Origin: Brumimicrobium sp965659845
Lineage (GTDB): Bacteria; Bacteroidota; Bacteroidia; Flavobacteriales_D; Crocinitomicaceae
Length of the DNA: 13,120 bases
Assembly (NCBI GenBank): GCA_965659845.1
Contig: CBFHXS010000075.1
Span: 1 to 13,120, forward strand
Direction: 5' to 3'
Both the position numbers and the translations under genes were made by a program. Below are positions 1 to 6,982 of the stretch, piece after piece (within the stretch, counting starts at the first letter, position 1; each line of letters opens with the position of its first letter). The notes beneath the pieces were generated by a model. The model had not been told where the DNA came from and did no database searches. It worked only from the letters and a program-made list of their open reading frames with translations.

Positions 1-185
1 CCTATTTAACGGAAAACAATAAGCCTGGTTATAAAGTAGATATTAATGGAACCTTAGCTGCTACGAATTCTAATTTCACCATGTGGCTCGAAAGAAATCG
101 TCCAAATTCACTTTTGATATTAGGTCAAGCTGATGTTGCAAAAAATCCGAACTTTAAAAGGTTCCTAGAAAGTATTGATCAGTAA
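1..185 (+). CDS. C-terminal end of a protein of unknown function (partial)
   Basis: An open frame enters from the left edge (first full codon at 3) and ends at TAA 183-185, giving the last 60 residues of a protein. The fragment is polar, with a short hydrophobic stretch NSLLILGQADV and a basic end (KNPNFKRFLESIDQ). It has no sorting domain, transmembrane segment or motif I can recognise, so no function is assigned. The gene converges on the suf operon: its stop lies 9 bp from the stop of the last minus-strand gene. A hairpin with a T tract begins at its stop codon, which supports this being a real gene end. Confidence 0.7.
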   Translation, partial: YLTENNKPGYKVDINGTLAATNSNFTMWLERNRPNSLLILGQADVAKNPNFKRFLESIDQ

Positions 186-217
186 ACAGAGTTGCTAATA
201 ACAATCATCTGTTTTTT
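184..217 (+). terminator. Putative intrinsic terminator of the upstream partial gene
   Basis: AAACAGA (184-190) pairs perfectly with TCTGTTT (208-214). A further TTG/CAA pairing inside the 17-nt loop (192-194 with 202-204) can extend the stem, and the T run continues to 217. The T tract favours termination of the plus-strand gene. On the minus strand the same hairpin overlaps the end of the small Cys-rich gene but has only a short T tail, so bidirectional function is doubtful. The stem is low in GC. Confidence 0.45.
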
Positions 218-440
218 CAAAAACCTTTTGTAATTTTCTTGGTTGATCCTCATACTTTTCTTTAATAGAATGCATCTTTTCAATACAATGGTCATAATCG
301 TGAGACTGATTATACCGAGCTTTTTGGATACAATTGCAATAATCGTCCATTAATCTGTCTAATTCAGGATCGCTACAACGAGCAAAAGAGAAAGAAACTA
401 ACAAAGCAATAAAGGGAACAACTGTTCTTCTAAAATTCAT
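195..440 (-). CDS. Small cysteine-rich exported protein, last gene of the suf operon
   Basis: This encodes 81 residues from ATG at 440, two codons after which comes an RR-containing n-region. A TTG start three codons upstream would overlap sufE, so the ATG is preferred. The N-terminus looks like a signal peptide: basic residues, then a hydrophobic core VVPFIALLVSFSFA. The first cysteine (C22) follows F-A-R, which is not a canonical lipobox, so lipoprotein status is uncertain. The mature part is short, charged and likely helical, with cysteines at 35, 37 (a CNC motif), 52 and 80. Its ATG lies only 1 bp beyond the sufE stop, so it is probably cotranscribed with the suf genes. I recognise no family. 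The cysteines could form disulfides or bind metal, but nothing shows a role in Fe-S assembly. Confidence 0.7.
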   Translation of the reverse strand: MNFRRTVVPFIALLVSFSFARCSDPELDRLMDDYCNCIQKARYNQSHDYDHCIEKMHSIKEKYEDQPRKLQKVFEKTDDCY

Positions 441-441
441 A

Positions 442-855
442 TTATGCAATTTGCTTCAACGCATTCATCTTCATTTGTTTCACCATACTCACTAATCCGT
501 TGGAACGTGTTGGCGAAAGGTGTTCTTGAAGTCCTATTTCTTTTATAAAACCCAATTCGGCCTTTGCGATATCTTTAGGATCCTCATCATTTAGCACTCT
601 AATTAACAATGCGATTATTCCTTTTGTAATAATTGCATCAGAATCGGCTGAGTAGTGCATTTTACCATCTATCTTCTCAGCATCAAGCCAAACTCTGGAT
701 TGACAACCTTTTATAAGCCTATCATCTGTTTTTTTGGAAGTATCAATGATTGGTAAATCCTTTCCAAGTTCAATAATATACTCGTACTTATCCATCCAGT
801 CATCATAGATTAAAAACTCATCTACAATCGCTTGCTCTTTTTCTGTTATAGTCAT
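442..855 (-). CDS. sufE: SufE, sulfur acceptor for the cysteine desulfurase SufS
   Basis: SufE takes persulfide sulfur from SufS and passes it to the SufBCD scaffold in the cytoplasm. The 137-residue length matches the family (E. coli SufE is 138). The acceptor cysteine is C51 in the motif GCQSRVW, the same residue number as in E. coli. The N-terminal helix and the stretch LGKDLPIID before the loop are also typical, as is the C-terminal LSPTRSNGL segment. The start is ATG at 855, 4 bp after the sufS stop, so the two partners are tightly coupled. The shared family with CsdE is possible, but the position beside sufS favours SufE. Confidence 0.96.
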   Translation of the reverse strand: MTITEKEQAIVDEFLIYDDWMDKYEYIIELGKDLPIIDTSKKTDDRLIKGCQSRVWLDAEKIDGKMHYSADSDAIITKGIIALLIRVLNDEDPKDIAKAELGFIKEIGLQEHLSPTRSNGLVSMVKQMKMNALKQIA

Positions 856-859
856 AATA

Positions 860-2089
860 TTAATCTTTTAACATAGGAACAATCCTTTGCAACGCTGCAA
901 GCATCAAATCCACTTCCTCAAATGTATTATAAAACGTGAAAGAAGCTCTAATTGTTCCTGGAATATCGTAAAACTGCATAACGGGCTGTGTACAGTGATG
1001 ACCTGTTCGCACAGCAATCCCCATTTTATCTAATAACGTTCCAACATCATAAGGATGAGTTCCTTCAATGAGGAATGAGATGACACTAGTTTTATCTTCT
1101 GCCTCTCCATAGAACTTAATACCTTCCAAGGTGGAAAGTTTATCTTTAGCATACTGAAGCAATGCTTGCTCATGTCTAGAAACAGCTAGCATATCCAGAG
1201 AGTTCAGATATTCGAAAGCCGTACCTAATGCAATTCCACCGACGATATTCGGTGTTCCTGCCTCAAACTTATGCGGTAGAGTGTTATATGTTGTTTTTTC
1301 GAACGTAACATCCTTAATCATATCTCCTCCACCTTGATAAGGAGGCATTTCATTGAGAATTGATTCCTTACCGTATAGAACACCTACTCCCGTTGGACCA
1401 AAGATCTTATGTCCTGAAAAAGCATAAAAGTCGCAGTCAAGTTCTTGCACGTCAACCTTTACGTGTTGAATGCTTTGAGCGCCGTCAATCAGTACTTTGG
1501 CTCCCACTTCATGAGAACGATTAATAATAGATCGAATATCATTGATTGTACCCAATGAATTTGAAATATGTGTCACTGAAACCAGCTTTGTCCTTTGATT
1601 CAGAAGCGCTTCAAATTCCTCAAATATCAATTCTCCTTTTTGATTCATGGGAATAACCTTCAAAACACACCCTTTTCTTTCGCATAACATTTGCCAAGGA
1701 ACAATATTTGAATGGTGCTCCATAGCTGAAATTATGATCTCATCTCCAGAGGTCAACATTTCACCAAATGAATACGCAACTAAGTTTATACTGTCAGTAG
1801 TTCCTTTCGTAAATATTATTTCATATTCATGCTTCGCATTCAAATACTTCTTAATAGTCCATCTAGATTCCTCGTAAGCCGAAGTTGCTTCTTGACTAAG
1901 TGTATGTACACCTCTATGAATATTAGCGTTCTCATTTTTGTAATAATCATCTATACGATCAATTACCTTTATCGGCTTTTGAGAAGTTGCTCCATTATCA
2001 AAATAAACCAAGGGTTTACCATGTATCTTTCTAGACAGTGTCGGGAATTCTTGTCGAATCTTAGATATGTTTAATTCAGCCATATTCAT
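860..2089 (-). CDS. sufS: SufS, PLP-dependent cysteine desulfurase (group II)
   Basis: SufS removes sulfur from L-cysteine, giving alanine and an enzyme persulfide that SufE accepts. From ATG at 2089 it has 409 residues (E. coli SufS has 406). A second ATG two codons on (2083) is equally possible, and a longer TTG start at 2122 is unlikely. With this start the key residues are H125 (EHHSN), D202 (IDGAQS), the PLP lysine K228 (SGHK), the persulfide cysteine C366 (RTGHHC) and R381 (GTIRASF). Each is offset by two from the E. coli numbering. The short loop around C366 is typical of group II enzymes that need a SufE-type activator. It lies between the STAS-like gene and sufE in the operon. Confidence 0.97.
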   Translation of the reverse strand: MNMAELNISKIRQEFPTLSRKIHGKPLVYFDNGATSQKPIKVIDRIDDYYKNENANIHRGVHTLSQEATSAYEESRWTIKKYLNAKHEYEIIFTKGTTDSINLVAYSFGEMLTSGDEIIISAMEHHSNIVPWQMLCERKGCVLKVIPMNQKGELIFEEFEALLNQRTKLVSVTHISNSLGTINDIRSIINRSHEVGAKVLIDGAQSIQHVKVDVQELDCDFYAFSGHKIFGPTGVGVLYGKESILNEMPPYQGGGDMIKDVTFEKTTYNTLPHKFEAGTPNIVGGIALGTAFEYLNSLDMLAVSRHEQALLQYAKDKLSTLEGIKFYGEAEDKTSVISFLIEGTHPYDVGTLLDKMGIAVRTGHHCTQPVMQFYDIPGTIRASFTFYNTFEEVDLMLAALQRIVPMLKD

Positions 2090-2169
2090 TGCATTAAAAA
2101 TAATGTTCTTTTCAAGGAACAAGGGAGTTTTACTTTAGTTGAGAAAATTGATAAATCTCTATGACTAAC

Positions 2170-2544
2170 TTATTGCTTAGAGAGCCATTCGATTGCTTTG
2201 TCCTCTCTGGAAAATATTTTGACTTTATTTTGTGTTGACTTCTTCCTATAGAATTCAGAAAGAATTCGAACTGCTAGATTACTTACAATAATAGCTTCTG
2301 CTATTTTATTATCTAATTGACTCAGGAAGTCTTGCGCATCTTTATCAGGCGAAACGTTAACTCCTCTAATGTCAATTAAAATTTTATAAGGTTTCCCACC
2401 ACAAAGCGAGTGTGCAGCATCAAATTGCATTTTCGCTTCGTTAAGGTCAAATAGATTTTCAGATTCAAAAAATTTGATTCGAACAAAATCATCTTCTTTA
2501 ATGATTTTTGCAACCTTTGTAGTAATAGTTTTACGTGCGACCAT
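2170..2544 (-). CDS. STAS/SpoIIAA-like small protein inside the suf operon
   Basis: The protein has 124 residues from ATG at 2544; a TTG six codons upstream was passed over. It is soluble, with no signal peptide or membrane segment. Alternating beta and helix segments, the central KILIDIRGVNVSP, the later AEAIIVSNLAVRILSEFYRK, and the end VKIFSREDKAIEWLSKQ resemble SpoIIAA-like/STAS-type proteins, which often end in an IF..ED.A..WL pattern. This assignment is from fold pattern only. The residue aligned to a phosphorylatable serine cannot be fixed. It sits 89 bp after sufD and 80 bp before sufS on the same strand, so it is probably transcribed with them. Any role in Fe-S assembly is unproven. 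Confidence 0.75.
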   Translation of the reverse strand: MVARKTITTKVAKIIKEDDFVRIKFFESENLFDLNEAKMQFDAAHSLCGGKPYKILIDIRGVNVSPDKDAQDFLSQLDNKIAEAIIVSNLAVRILSEFYRKKSTQNKVKIFSREDKAIEWLSKQ

Positions 2545-2559
2545 CACAATAGATATACC

Positions 2560-2585
2560 CAAATATAAAAAATATTCAATATTTG
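2560..2585 (-). promoter_or_regulatory. AT-rich inverted repeat with a -7-like box upstream of the STAS-like gene
   Basis: CAAATAT (2560-2566) and ATATTTG (2579-2585) form a perfect 7-bp inverted repeat, and the interior AATATTCAATATT is itself palindromic. On the minus strand the left arm reads TATATTTG, a match to the Bacteroidota -7 consensus TAnnTTTG, 16 bp before the ATG. No TTG lies at the expected 17-23 bp upstream. It could be a weak internal promoter, an operator or just AT-rich spacer. Confidence 0.25.
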
Positions 2586-2633
2586 TAGTATAAATATCGG
2601 TACTAATCGATTATTACTCCTTTTTCATCGAAT

Positions 2634-3893
2634 CTAAAATTCCCATCCGTATTCCTCAAAGAACAAATTATCTACAGAAGCTCTAACAGCTTCATTATTT
2701 ATATTATCAAGTACATCTCCAATAAAAGCAGAGACCATTAACTTTTTTGCATTTTCTTTAGAAATACCACGAGATCTTAAGTAAAAAATTGCCTCCTCAT
2801 CTATTTGACCTATTGTGGACCCATGTGAACATCTTACATCATCAGCATATATCTCTAACTCTGGTTTAGAGTTAACCGTTGATGTATCAGAAAGTAATAC
2901 ATTTCCATTCGACTGATATGCTTCTATTTTTTGAGCATCCTGTCTAACGATAACTTTACCGTTAAATACCCCAACAGATTTATCATCCATCACACCTTTA
3001 TAGGTCTCACTGGATGTGCAATTTGAGTACATTTGGTCAATCAGAGTATGATTGTCTATATGTTGTTTCTCTGTACCAAGATAAACACCATTCATTTCCG
3101 TATGACAGTTTTCTCCTTCAACTAGAACATTTAGTCCATTTCGAGTTAGAAGCCCACCTGTTGTCACAGTATTGATCTTAAAATTACTATCCTTCTCCTG
3201 AACAAATAACTCATTCGAAATATGGAAAACATCTTTTGATTCGCGTTGAATTTTATTCACTCGTAAATTCGAATTAGACTCTAAATGTCCCTCAAGAACA
3301 ACATTCGTAAAAGAATGTGCAGCATCTATTGAATGAAAGCTTGTCACAATTTCAGCTTGTGATCCGCGTTCTAAATGAATAAAATGCCTTGTGTTGGCAA
3401 TTGTTTCTTCACCTTGAATTAGATGAATTAAGTGTATTGGCTTTTGCAGTTTTTTATTGGCCGAAACCTTGATGTTAATTCCACCTGTTTGATACGCCTT
3501 ATTAATTAGAGAAAAAACGTTTTCCTCTGTATCTTCAATAAATTCTGCATAATATTCTTCAGAAATCTTATCTATTGGTGATATGTTAAGCGCATCGTCT
3601 TCTACAATAGTTGATTGCTCCTCATCAAAATAACCGTTAACAAAAACGATTTCGTTGGCATTAAGTCCTTCTATTTTCAAGTTGTCAACACCAGCGGCAC
3701 TTATTGAATTCTGCTTAAGTGTTTTCTTTATTAATCTTCCCACTCGCGTGTACTTCCAATCCTCAACCCTAGTAGTTGGGAACTCCATACCATTCAAAGC
3801 CTGAAGAGCCTCTTCCCTAGTTTTCGTGAGATTACTTGGTTTTTGTAAACCTTCTACAAACGATAATACCTTATTTTCAGCCACTGCTTCCAT
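2634..3893 (-). CDS. sufD: SufD, subunit of the SufBCD Fe-S scaffold
   Basis: SufD pairs with SufB and the ATPase SufC in the cytoplasmic complex that assembles Fe-S clusters; it is linked to iron acquisition. The 419 residues match the family. A helical N-terminal part contains the signature FPTTRVEDWKYT (38-49). A beta-helix core follows. The C-terminal signature is KPELEIYADDVRCSHGSTIG, with C355 and H357 corresponding to E. coli SufD C358 and H360. The C-terminal helices (SRGISKENAKKLMVSAF) are the expected SufC-binding part. The start is ATG 3893, 7 bp after the sufC stop. Confidence 0.96.
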   Translation of the reverse strand: MEAVAENKVLSFVEGLQKPSNLTKTREEALQALNGMEFPTTRVEDWKYTRVGRLIKKTLKQNSISAAGVDNLKIEGLNANEIVFVNGYFDEEQSTIVEDDALNISPIDKISEEYYAEFIEDTEENVFSLINKAYQTGGINIKVSANKKLQKPIHLIHLIQGEETIANTRHFIHLERGSQAEIVTSFHSIDAAHSFTNVVLEGHLESNSNLRVNKIQRESKDVFHISNELFVQEKDSNFKINTVTTGGLLTRNGLNVLVEGENCHTEMNGVYLGTEKQHIDNHTLIDQMYSNCTSSETYKGVMDDKSVGVFNGKVIVRQDAQKIEAYQSNGNVLLSDTSTVNSKPELEIYADDVRCSHGSTIGQIDEEAIFYLRSRGISKENAKKLMVSAFIGDVLDNINNEAVRASVDNLFFEEYGWEF

Positions 3894-3900
3894 ATTGCTC

Positions 3901-4659
3901 TTAAACTGTTTCGTTTTCTTCAGTCAACCAATCATAACCTTTATCTTCCAGCTCTAAAGCCAACTCTTTTGGACCTGTCTTTACTATCTTACCGTCTGCA
4001 AGAACATGAACAAAATCTGGCTGAATGTAATCTAACAAACGCTGATAATGGGTAATGATTATTACTGCGTTATCTTTAGATCGCAACTTATTCACCCCAT
4101 CAGAAACAACTCTTAATGCATCAATATCTAGTCCAGAATCTGTCTCATCAAGAATGGCAAGTTTAGGCTCAAGCATTGCCATTTGAAATATTTCATTTCT
4201 TTTCTTTTCTCCACCTGAAAAACCAGTGTTTACAGAACGGCTCGCAAGTTTTGGATCTAAATCAACTACTTTGGACGCCTCGCGCACACGAGCCATGAAG
4301 TCTTTCGCAGAAAGTGCTTCTTTTCCTTTGTACTCGCGAACTTCATTTATTGCTGTTTTCAAAAAGTTGATATTAGAAACTCCCGGTATTTCTACAGGAT
4401 ATTGAAAAGCAAGAAACAATCCTTCTTTTGCTCGATCTTCTGTTTCTAAATCCAAAAGGTCCTTTCCATCAAAGTCAACAGAACCTCCGGTAACTTCATA
4501 ACCATCTTTTCCTGCCAGAACTGAAGCTAAAGTTGACTTACCTGCTCCGTTAGGACCCATGATTGCGTGAACTTCTCCTGGTTTTACGTCTAAATTAAGT
4601 CCTTTAAGTATTTCTGCTCCTTCTTCTACAGAAGCATGAAGATTTTTAATTGATAACAT
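3901..4659 (-). CDS. sufC: SufC, ABC-type ATPase of the SufBCD complex
   Basis: SufC is a soluble ABC ATPase that drives shape changes in SufB-SufD during cluster assembly. It is 252 residues, about the usual length (E. coli 248). Visible motifs are Walker A GPNGAGKST (35-43), Q-loop Q86 in AFQYPVEIPGV, the ABC signature FSGGEKKR (147-154), Walker B LAILDE ending at E172, the D-loop SGLD, and switch H204 (ITHYQ). KKRNEI after the signature is typical of SufC rather than transporter ATPases, and no permease gene is near. It starts at ATG 4659, 23 bp after the sufB stop. Confidence 0.97.
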   Translation of the reverse strand: MLSIKNLHASVEEGAEILKGLNLDVKPGEVHAIMGPNGAGKSTLASVLAGKDGYEVTGGSVDFDGKDLLDLETEDRAKEGLFLAFQYPVEIPGVSNINFLKTAINEVREYKGKEALSAKDFMARVREASKVVDLDPKLASRSVNTGFSGGEKKRNEIFQMAMLEPKLAILDETDSGLDIDALRVVSDGVNKLRSKDNAVIIITHYQRLLDYIQPDFVHVLADGKIVKTGPKELALELEDKGYDWLTEENETV

Positions 4660-4682
4660 TTGTCTAATTCTTTTATTAATAT

Positions 4683-6128
4683 TTACCCTACTGAGTTTTC
4701 CAGAGATATTTCCAATAGCTTTTGAGCTTCAACTGCGAATTCCATTGGTAATTTATTCAATACTTCTTTACAATATCCATTCACAATAAGACCGATAGCT
4801 TTCTCCTCATCGATGCCCCTTTGTTTGCAATAGAAAATTTGATCTTCTCCTATCTTAGATGTTGTTGCTTCGTGCTCAATCTTAGCAGAGTTGTTTTTAC
4901 ATTCAATGTAAGGAAAAGTATGGGCTCCCGAACGATCAGTCATCAATAGAGAGTCACATTGTGAAAAATTTCTTGCATTTTCAGCTTTTGCATGTATCTG
5001 TACTAGTCCTCTGTATGAATTTTGTGACTGACCTGCTGAAATTCCCTTGGATATAATGGTACTATTCGTATTCTTACCTAAGTGGATCATTTTAGTTCCA
5101 GTATCCGCTTGCTGATAGTTGTTGGTAACAGCAACAGAATAAAACTCACCTGTTGAGTTATCTCCTTTTAATATACAAGATGGATACTTCCATGTTACAG
5201 CTGAACCTGTCTCAACTTGAGTCCATGAAATTTTGGCATTACGCTCACAAATCCCTCGCTTCGTCACGAAATTGAAAACTCCACCCTTACCGTTCTTATC
5301 ACCTGGATACCAATTCTGAACAGTAGAGTATTTGATTTCTGCATCATCCAAAGCTACAAGCTCAACTACCGCTGCGTGTAATTGATTTTCATCTCTCATT
5401 GGAGCTGTACAACCCTCAAGATAAGAAACATATGATTCTTTATCTGCAACAACGAGGGTTCTCTCGAACTGTCCTGTTCCACCCTCATTGATTCTAAAAT
5501 AAGTTGAGAGCTCCATCGGGCACCTTACACCTTTTGGGATGTAGCAGAAAGACCCATCTGTAAAAACAGCACTATTTAGCGCTGCATAAAAGTTGTCTGT
5601 ATGAGGAACTACTGACCCCATATACTTCTTCACTAATTCAGGGTGATCTTGCACTGCTTCAGAAAACGAACAAAAAATTATACCTAATTCGTTCAATTTC
5701 TTTTTGAATGAAGTGGCTACTGAAACTGAATCCATTACAAAATCAACAGCAGTACCTGTAAGTCTCTGTTGCTCCTCTAAGGAGATTCCCAGCTTGCTCA
5801 TTGTTTCCTTCATCTCGGGATCAACATCATCCCAACTTTCATATTTCTTTGTCTGTTTAGGAGCAGCATAATAACAGATATCCTCAAAGCTTGGTTTTTC
5901 ATAATGAACATGTGCCCATTCAGGCTCTTTCATTTCTCTCCAAACTTTATACGCTTCAAGACGTTTTTCTAACAACCAAAGCGGCTCTTCCTTCTTAGCG
6001 GAAATAAAGCGAATGATATCTTCGCTCAATCCATTTGGAGCACGATCAGACTCAAAGTTCGATGTGAAACCAAATTTATACTCCTGTTTTTCAAGGTCTT
6101 TTGCTAATTCTTCCTCTGTATAACCCAT
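4683..6128 (-). CDS. sufB: SufB, core Fe-S scaffold subunit
   Basis: SufB is the scaffold on which the nascent cluster forms, receiving sulfur from SufE. The protein has 481 residues (E. coli 495). Family landmarks are VPHTDNFYAALNSAVFTDGS, FCYIPKGVRCPMELSTYFRIN and YLEGCTAPMRDENQLHAA. Residues line up with E. coli at a constant offset of 14: R212, N214, C240, Q271, W273, the proposed cluster ligand C391 (FSQCDSL), and E418-H419-E420 (EHEATTSK). No key residue is missing. The start is ATG 6128, 21 bp after the sufA stop. Confidence 0.97.
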   Translation of the reverse strand: MGYTEEELAKDLEKQEYKFGFTSNFESDRAPNGLSEDIIRFISAKKEEPLWLLEKRLEAYKVWREMKEPEWAHVHYEKPSFEDICYYAAPKQTKKYESWDDVDPEMKETMSKLGISLEEQQRLTGTAVDFVMDSVSVATSFKKKLNELGIIFCSFSEAVQDHPELVKKYMGSVVPHTDNFYAALNSAVFTDGSFCYIPKGVRCPMELSTYFRINEGGTGQFERTLVVADKESYVSYLEGCTAPMRDENQLHAAVVELVALDDAEIKYSTVQNWYPGDKNGKGGVFNFVTKRGICERNAKISWTQVETGSAVTWKYPSCILKGDNSTGEFYSVAVTNNYQQADTGTKMIHLGKNTNSTIISKGISAGQSQNSYRGLVQIHAKAENARNFSQCDSLLMTDRSGAHTFPYIECKNNSAKIEHEATTSKIGEDQIFYCKQRGIDEEKAIGLIVNGYCKEVLNKLPMEFAVEAQKLLEISLENSVG

Positions 6129-6149
6129 ATTCGAGTTTTTTTGAATTTT

Positions 6150-6473
6150 TTAAATTGAGAAACTCTCTCCACAACCACATGTTCGATCGGCATTCGGATT
6201 CTTAAAAACGAAACCTTTACCGTTCAAGCCTCCCGAATAATCTAAAGTAGTTCCTACTAAGTATAAAAAGCTCTTTTTATCAACAACGATCTTAATACCG
6301 TTATCCTCAAAAACTTTATCATCCTCCTTCTCATTTGAATCAAAGTCCAGATCGTACATTAATCCGGAGCATCCACCTCCTTGAACCCCAACTCTTATAA
6401 AGCTGTTTGGCTCCCCAGATTCTGCCATTAACCTAACGGCTTGATCTCGAGCTGATTCTGTTACTTTTATCAT
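6150..6473 (-). CDS. sufA: SufA/IscA-type (A-type) Fe-S carrier, first gene of the suf operon
   Basis: A-type carriers accept Fe-S clusters from the scaffold and hand them to apoproteins. At 107 residues it fits the family. The three ligand cysteines are present: C35 in GGGCSGL, and C99 and C101 in the C-terminal TCGCGESF. The NPNADRTCGCG ending is diagnostic. IscA, ErpA and SufA cannot be told apart by motif alone, so the name rests on its place ahead of sufB. It starts at ATG 6473 with a promoter candidate about 57 bp upstream. Confidence 0.93.
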   Translation of the reverse strand: MIKVTESARDQAVRLMAESGEPNSFIRVGVQGGGCSGLMYDLDFDSNEKEDDKVFEDNGIKIVVDKKSFLYLVGTTLDYSGGLNGKGFVFKNPNADRTCGCGESFSI

Positions 6474-6493
6474 AATCCGTTTTCTTTATAGTT

Positions 6494-6523
6494 ATTTAGA
6501 CTTATTTTAAATAGAGACTAAAT
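6494..6523. promoter_or_regulatory. Imperfect 30-bp palindrome at the predicted sufA transcription start
   Basis: Left arm ATTTAGaCT (6494-6502) mirrors right arm AGaCTAAAT (6515-6523), and the centre TTTAAA (6506-6511) is also self-complementary. In all, 11 of 15 position pairs match. It lies just downstream of the sufA -7 box and covers the expected start site and leader, where a bound repressor would block transcription. It does not match the E. coli IscR or Fur consensus. In an AT-rich spacer a palindrome of this quality could also be chance. Confidence 0.35.
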
Positions 6524-6529
6524 CTTCTG

Positions 6530-6561
6530 CAAAAATACCTAATTAATGGTATTTGAACAAA
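6530..6561 (-). promoter_or_regulatory. Putative promoter of the suf operon
   Basis: Read on the minus strand, TTTG (6561-6558) is followed after 20 bp by TATTTTTG (6537-6530). This fits the Bacteroidota pattern TTTG-N17-23-TAnnTTTG in both boxes and in spacing. Transcription would start near 6523, giving a leader of about 50 nt before sufA. Confidence 0.65.
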
Positions 6562-6629
6562 GAAACATTCAATTATTTTGTTTGACCATTTCCAATCATT
6601 GTATCACACAAAACAATAAAAGGATTTCA

Positions 6630-6655
6630 TTTGTTTAGAATGAGTCTTAACTTTG
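6630..6655 (+). promoter_or_regulatory. Putative promoter of sufT
   Basis: TAACTTTG (6648-6655) matches the -7 consensus TAnnTTTG and is followed by CAAAA, a common Bacteroidota context. A TTTG at 6630-6633 lies only 14 bp upstream, shorter than the usual 17-23, so the -33 box is weak. Transcription would start close to the ATG at 6671, giving a very short leader. Confidence 0.4.
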
Positions 6656-6670
6656 CAAAAAATTATTGAA

Positions 6671-6982
6671 ATGGGAGAAGCTGGATTAGAAACTACAATT
6701 ATCGATGTATTAAAAACTATATACGATCCGGAAATTCCTGTAGATGTTTACGAGTTAGGTCTGATTTACGAAGTTAAGATCAATACTGATCAGCACGTAG
6801 ACATCGAAATGACCCTTACCTCACCTAACTGCCCAGTAGCAGAATCTATGCCGAAAGAAGTTGAAGATAAAGTAGCGGCAATCGATGGTGTTAAATCAGC
6901 AAAGGTCAATATCGTTTTCGAGCCGGCTTGGGACAAAGAAATGATGAGTGAAGAAGCTAAACTAGAACTTGGTTTTTTATAA
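6671..6982 (+). CDS. sufT: SufT, DUF59/MIP18-family Fe-S assembly factor
   Basis: Stand-alone DUF59 proteins (SufT) help mature Fe-S proteins. From ATG 6671 it has 103 residues; a TTG six codons upstream falls inside the promoter-like box and is not preferred. The diagnostic N-terminal block is YDPEIPVDVYELGLIY (18-33), and the conserved cysteine is C54 in TLTSPNCPVA. The end EPAWDKEMMSEEAKLELG is typical of the family. It is transcribed away from sufA across a shared 200-bp region, consistent with a common role. A PaaD-type protein is excluded by context, as no phenylacetate genes are nearby. Its stop overlaps the end of ddl by 6 bp. Confidence 0.92.
   Translation: MGEAGLETTIIDVLKTIYDPEIPVDVYELGLIYEVKINTDQHVDIEMTLTSPNCPVAESMPKEVEDKVAAIDGVKSAKVNIVFEPAWDKEMMSEEAKLELGFL

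Noticed and set aside
2104..2121. TGTTC...GAACA inverted repeat just before sufS
   Set aside because: The 5-bp arms are short, there is no promoter box beside it, and it falls in an ordinary intergenic spacer.
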